Part shown: positions 5,879-8,718 of the stretch, piece after piece
Layout: each line of letters starts with the position of its first letter
Position numbering within the stretch: position 1 is the stretch's first letter
Source: an uncultured Pseudomonadota bacterium
Lineage (GTDB): Bacteria; Pseudomonadota; Gammaproteobacteria; Burkholderiales; Rhodocyclaceae
Assembly (NCBI GenBank): GCA_946479855.1
Contig: CAMLHL010000093.1
Span: 1-8,718 of the forward strand
DNA length: 8,718 bases
Direction of reading: 5' to 3'
Position numbers and translations under genes: made by a program
The notes under the pieces: model-generated
What the model saw: only the letters and a program-made list of their open reading frames with translations
Database searches by the model: none
What the model was told of the DNA's origin: nothing

Positions 5879-6939
5879 ACAAGCCGCGCAAGCTCCGTTC
5901 GCGCAAGGCGGGGCTGCCACCTGGCTCGCTGGTCCACATCGGCGAAATCAAGACCCGAACGCCAACCTTCTCGGTGATCGATTTCGATGAAGGCGGACTG
6001 CAGGAAACTCAATTACTCGATCCGGCCGACTTCGAGCGCCAGCCCCGCCCGTATGCTACTCGCTGGGCCAATGTTTACGGGGTCCACAAACCGGCCGATT
6101 TGGCGACCATTGGCGAAGTGTTCGGACTCCATCCGCTGGCGCAGGAGGATATTCTCAACAACGCCCAGCGCCAGAAACTGGACGCCTATGACGACTATCT
6201 ATACCTAGTCCTCCATCGTTACGAGCTGACACCGGACTCGCTTGAGTTGATTCAGGACCAGATCAGCCTGGTCATCGGTCGCAATTATGTGCTCACCTTT
6301 CAGGAACGGCCGTCAAAAACCTTCGAACCGATTCGACAACGCCTGCGCGGCGAGCACACCAGCCTGCGCAAGGGTGGTGTCGATGTACTGGCCTACTCGC
6401 TGATTGATATTGTGGTCGACAGCTATTTCGGCATCATCGAACAACTCGACAACTATGCCGAGGAACTCGAAGACAAGATTCTCGGGCGTCCCAGCCCAGC
6501 CTCGCTTGAGAACATCCACCAGCTGAAGCGCTGTGTTTCGCAGCTACGCCGTAATCTCCAGCCACTCAGAGAACTTTTGGGCACCCTGCATCGCGATGCC
6601 GGTGATTTCTTCCGTTCAGAAATCCAGCTCTATGTCCGCGACGTCTACGATCACACCGTCCACATTCTTGAATCACTTGAAGACCTGAGAGATCTGGCCA
6701 GCGGCCTGCTGGATGTGTACCTGTCGACGATTAGCCACCGGGTCAATCTCGAAGTCCGGGCGTTGACCGTAGTAGCGACCATATTCATGCCAGCAACGCT
6801 TATCGCCGGCATCTTCGGCATGAATTTCCGGGAAATGCCCTGGCTGGCCAACCCGGATGGTTTCCTCTACGCCCTAGGACTGATGGGTGTCATCGCCGTC
6901 ATCATGCTCGTTTTATTCTGGCGACGGAAATATGTCTAG
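5875..6939 (+). CDS. corA: CorA magnesium/cobalt transport protein
   Basis: A pentameric inner-membrane channel for Mg2+ and Co2+ uptake, 354 residues, close in length to Thermotoga maritima CorA (351) and longer than E. coli CorA (316). A soluble N-terminal domain of about 240 residues includes FGLHPLAQEDILNNAQRQKLD, where the regulatory cytoplasmic Mg2+ sites are usually found, and a long stalk helix (about 240-290). The signature GMN is at 315-317 within GIFGMNFREMPW, directly after the first membrane helix (about 292-313). A second helix (about 328-348) is followed by a basic tail WRRKYV. The N-terminus MNKPRKLRSRKAG is strongly basic. The ATG at 5875 overlaps the tcdA stop as ATGA, indicating coupled translation. 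The earlier in-frame ATG at 5812 lies inside tcdA and is unlikely. It ends 6 nt from the opposing hydrolase gene. Confidence 0.96.
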   Translation: MNKPRKLRSRKAGLPPGSLVHIGEIKTRTPTFSVIDFDEGGLQETQLLDPADFERQPRPYATRWANVYGVHKPADLATIGEVFGLHPLAQEDILNNAQRQKLDAYDDYLYLVLHRYELTPDSLELIQDQISLVIGRNYVLTFQERPSKTFEPIRQRLRGEHTSLRKGGVDVLAYSLIDIVVDSYFGIIEQLDNYAEELEDKILGRPSPASLENIHQLKRCVSQLRRNLQPLRELLGTLHRDAGDFFRSEIQLYVRDVYDHTVHILESLEDLRDLASGLLDVYLSTISHRVNLEVRALTVVATIFMPATLIAGIFGMNFREMPWLANPDGFLYALGLMGVIAVIMLVLFWRRKYV

Positions 6940-6945
6940 GTCCGG

Positions 6946-7890
6946 TTAAGAAAGACTATCGAGCCAGATGCCCAGGCCCTGTGCGTTGAGCTCCAGATCC
7001 GTCTCCCAGATTTCGAGCAACGTGGAATCAGGCAACAGACAACCATGCTTACGTATTTCCGCCAGTAAATAACGAGTCATTGCCTGCTTGATCCGTTGAT
7101 GGCGCAAGTCACCGGATTCTCGCTCTCGCTGTGCCAGATCGACGAGCACATCGAGATGGCGCAGTAGTTCGGCTCCTTTTTTTGGCACCTCTACCAAGCG
7201 GCCGTAGTGAGTCAGATACATCGCCTCTGGTGCGAAGGAGAGTAAGCGATGGATAGACGCCCGCATTTCGATCGGATCGAATTGGCTAGGTGTCGTCGTC
7301 GGGAAAATGAACTGGCGACCATCGACATCCAGTTCACGATAAGACAGACCAAACATGTCGCCGGTGAAGATACCTTTGCTTTTCCCGTCGACAACACAGA
7401 TGTGATGCCGTGCATGCCCCGGTGTATCCAGACACAGCAGTTCCCGCCCCGCCAGTCGAACCACGTGGCCGTCCGGTGCCTCAATGATACGCTCGACCGC
7501 AATCGGTAGGATTTCGCCATAGACCCGTTGCACATAGTCGGCACCGTAAACAGCGCAGACCCCGGCCACTAATTTGGAAGGCTCGGCCATATGTCGCGCC
7601 CCTCGGGGATGAACCACCAGTCTGGCATTCGGGAAGGCTTGCATCAAGCTGCCTGCCCCCCCCGCATGATCAAGGTGTATGTGCGTCAAAATCACATAGT
7701 CGACGGCTGCAACATCAAGTCCCAGCCGATCTAGCGCCGACAGCGCATTGGGCAAGGCATCATTACTCCCGGTGTCGATAAAGGCAACATGCCCATTTTC
7801 GACAACCATGTGGATTGCCGCCAGGATGGGACGGACATACCCGGCGTCGAAAGCAATAATACCGTTGCCGTAATCTCGCCAGTCAAACAT
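6946..7890 (-). CDS. MBL-fold (metallo-beta-lactamase superfamily) hydrolase
   Basis: A 314-residue soluble metal-dependent hydrolase of the glyoxalase II-like superfamily; its substrate cannot be assigned. Zinc-binding motifs are all present: THIHLDHAGG (H70, H72, D74, H75), DTPGHARHH (H159), FTGDMFG (D178, the bridging aspartate) and YLTHYG (H228). No signal peptide is visible. A further stretch, YRELDVDGRQFIFPTTTPSQFDP (about 184-206), and a C-terminal helical part (about 235-314) go beyond the minimal fold and probably form the substrate lid. The frame opens at a TTG (7896), but ATG 7890 has GAAAGG about 8 nt upstream and is preferred. It lies 60 nt behind msrA on the same strand, so the two may share a transcript, and it converges on corA. 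Candidates include a thioesterase or lactonase, but nothing in the sequence decides. Confidence 0.9.
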   Translation of the reverse strand: MFDWRDYGNGIIAFDAGYVRPILAAIHMVVENGHVAFIDTGSNDALPNALSALDRLGLDVAAVDYVILTHIHLDHAGGAGSLMQAFPNARLVVHPRGARHMAEPSKLVAGVCAVYGADYVQRVYGEILPIAVERIIEAPDGHVVRLAGRELLCLDTPGHARHHICVVDGKSKGIFTGDMFGLSYRELDVDGRQFIFPTTTPSQFDPIEMRASIHRLLSFAPEAMYLTHYGRLVEVPKKGAELLRHLDVLVDLAQRERESGDLRHQRIKQAMTRYLLAEIRKHGCLLPDSTLLEIWETDLELNAQGLGIWLDSLS

Positions 7891-7950
7891 GGGCAAGCCT
7901 TTCGATAATATCCCGTGAAATAATACGTTGCAGCAAAAGCTCTCTCGGTC

Positions 7951-8490
7951 TTATCGGAACCCCGACTTGAGCAAGGCACCAAAGCGCTTCCTTGCCTTGG
8001 TCAATTTAGGCGAGACAACAGCAACGCAATAGCCTTGCTCAGGATTGGCACGGAAATAGCCCTGATGATATCCCTCCGCCGGGTAAAAATCGGTCAAATC
8101 TTCTACTGTTGTCACAATCGGCGACGCGTATATCCTCTCGCTGGTCAACTTGTTAATCATTGCCAAAGCAACACCCCGTTGAGCGGCGGAATGAACGAAT
8201 ATCACTGAACGATATTGGGTCCCGACATCTGCCCCCTGTCGATTCGGCGTTGTCGGGTCGTGAATGGCAAAAAACACCTCAAGAAGTTGCTCATAAGAAA
8301 TAAGGCGCGGCTCAAACTCCACTCGCACTACCTCGGCATGGCCGGTTCGGCCCGAGCAAACGGCTTCATATGTCGGATTGGCAGCATGACCGCCAGCATA
8401 TCCAGAGGCAACACGCCCAATCCCTTCAAGTTGCTCGAATACTGCTTCCAGGCACCAGAAGCAACCACCTGCAAATGTTGCAACCTCCAT
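7951..8490 (-). CDS. msrA: Peptide methionine sulfoxide reductase MsrA
   Basis: This enzyme reduces methionine-S-sulfoxide, free or in proteins, using thioredoxin-recycled cysteines, and repairs oxidative damage. The 179-residue protein begins MEVATFAGGCFWCLEAVF, with catalytic Cys10 and Cys13 in the GCFWC motif. SGYAGG, PTYEAVCSGRTGHAEVV, HDPTTPNRQGADVGTQYRS and YHQGYFRANPEQGYC are all family signatures, the last carrying the likely resolving cysteine. ATG 8490 has AGGAGA 6 nt upstream and gives the usual N-terminus; the longer frame to 8523 would run past this strong RBS and is rejected. It lies just downstream of a ribosomal RNA operon, behind its terminator. No separate MsrB is present in the window. 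Confidence 0.97.
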   Translation of the reverse strand: MEVATFAGGCFWCLEAVFEQLEGIGRVASGYAGGHAANPTYEAVCSGRTGHAEVVRVEFEPRLISYEQLLEVFFAIHDPTTPNRQGADVGTQYRSVIFVHSAAQRGVALAMINKLTSERIYASPIVTTVEDLTDFYPAEGYHQGYFRANPEQGYCVAVVSPKLTKARKRFGALLKSGFR

Positions 8491-8531
8491 CGAAAGTCTC
8501 CTGAGACCAATGAATATGGCCAATATCGTTC

Positions 8532-8544
8532 GATCTGACAGATC
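8532..8544. repeat. 13-bp perfect inverted repeat upstream of msrA
   Basis: GATCTGACAGATC is a perfect palindrome with a single central base, 41 bp upstream of the msrA start codon. It sits in the roughly 100-bp gap between the rRNA terminator and msrA, where a promoter and operator would be expected. I cannot place a convincing -35/-10 pair beside it, and a palindrome of this size is expected about twice by chance in a window of this length, so an operator role is only possible. Confidence 0.35.
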
Positions 8545-8590
8545 CGATGCTTGCCTGTTCCTTTGTTAGTTGTATTTCTTTCCCAAAAGC

Positions 8591-8624
8591 AAAAACCCCT
8601 GTTAGCGGTGCTAACAGGGGTTTT
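8591..8624 (-). terminator. Rho-independent terminator of the rRNA operon
   Basis: A perfect 15-bp stem pairs 8592-8606 with 8610-8624 around a 3-nt loop. The stem contains CCCCTGTTAGC and its complement and ends in A4/T4. On the minus strand the hairpin runs into TTTTT, then GCTTTT. It begins 8 nt after the 5S rRNA 3' end, the standard place for an rrn operon terminator, and insulates msrA from rRNA transcription. Confidence 0.93.
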
Positions 8625-8632
8625 AATGGGGA

Positions 8633-8718
8633 GTCTGGCGTTGACCTACTTTCGCGAGCGAGCTGCTCACTATCATTGGCGCGACTCTGTTTCACGGTCC
8701 TGTTCGGGATGGGAAGGG
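8633..8718 (-). rRNA. rrf: 5S ribosomal RNA, 3' portion (5' end beyond window edge)
   Basis: About 86 nt of the roughly 115-nt 5S rRNA are visible on the minus strand. The stretch CCCTTCCCATCCCGAACAGG is the conserved loop B/C region, GATAGTG lies in the helix IV-V part, and GAAAGTAGGTCA followed by CGCCAGAC is the conserved 3' end that pairs with the missing 5' strand in helix I. The 3' boundary is set by that helix and may be off by a base or two. The gene marks the end of an rrn operon lying to the right of the window, transcribed leftward. Confidence 0.95.

Noticed and set aside
7890..7950. Two TATTAT boxes between msrA and the MBL hydrolase as -10 elements
   Set aside because: Neither has a plausible -35 box at 16-18 bp, so an independent promoter for the hydrolase is not supported.
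1..8718. Mobile element, CRISPR array, prophage or defence system
   Set aside because: No direct repeats with spacers, terminal inverted repeats, integrase or transposase motifs were seen; tRNA-Pro is intact with no nearby integrase or duplicated 3' end.

Overview
The window looks like ordinary chromosome from a betaproteobacterium, probably of the Rhodocyclales (Dechloromonas/Azonexus-like). This rests on the recognisable protein families (PilS/PilR, a PP0621-type small protein, IspB, TcdA, a Thermotoga-type CorA), the high-GC codon use and the 5S rRNA sequence. No database search was possible, so the taxon is an inference. I see no transposase, integrase, phage gene, CRISPR array or toxin-antitoxin pair.

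Layout. Positions 1-2754 (minus strand) hold a small membrane-anchored zinc-ribbon-like protein, then pilS, then pilR, in transcription order. They are joined by a TGATG overlap and a 43-nt overlap. pilR is cut by the window's left edge before its DNA-binding domain. Upstream of this block are a strong hairpin terminator (2771-2802) and tRNA-Pro(CGG) (2812-2888). The tRNA sits 16 nt behind ispB (2905-3873), which makes the side chain of the respiratory quinone. ispB has a good sigma-70-like promoter (3902-3930).

Divergent from ispB, on the plus strand, is a three-gene overlapping unit: a CheA-P1/Hpt-like plus HD-GYP protein (4011-5114), tcdA (5114-5878, cyclisation of t6A37 in tRNA) and corA (5875-6939, Mg2+/Co2+ channel). 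It runs head-on into a minus-strand metallo-beta-lactamase-fold hydrolase (6946-7890). msrA (7951-8490) lies upstream of that on the same strand. At the right edge is the 3' part of a 5S rRNA gene (8633-8718, minus), the end of a ribosomal RNA operon, closed by a 15-bp terminator hairpin (8591-8624).

Function. PilS senses a membrane cue and phosphorylates PilR, which activates sigma-54 transcription, classically of type IV pilin. The Hpt/HD-GYP protein may link phosphotransfer to cyclic-di-GMP turnover, but its catalytic site lacks the first metal-binding histidine. The other genes are housekeeping (quinone synthesis, tRNA modification, Mg2+ transport, methionine sulfoxide repair). The points most worth a second look are the degenerate Hpt/HD-GYP protein, the small zinc-ribbon protein coupled to pilS behind a terminator that leaves no room for a promoter, and several start sites that a simple longest-ORF call would get wrong.
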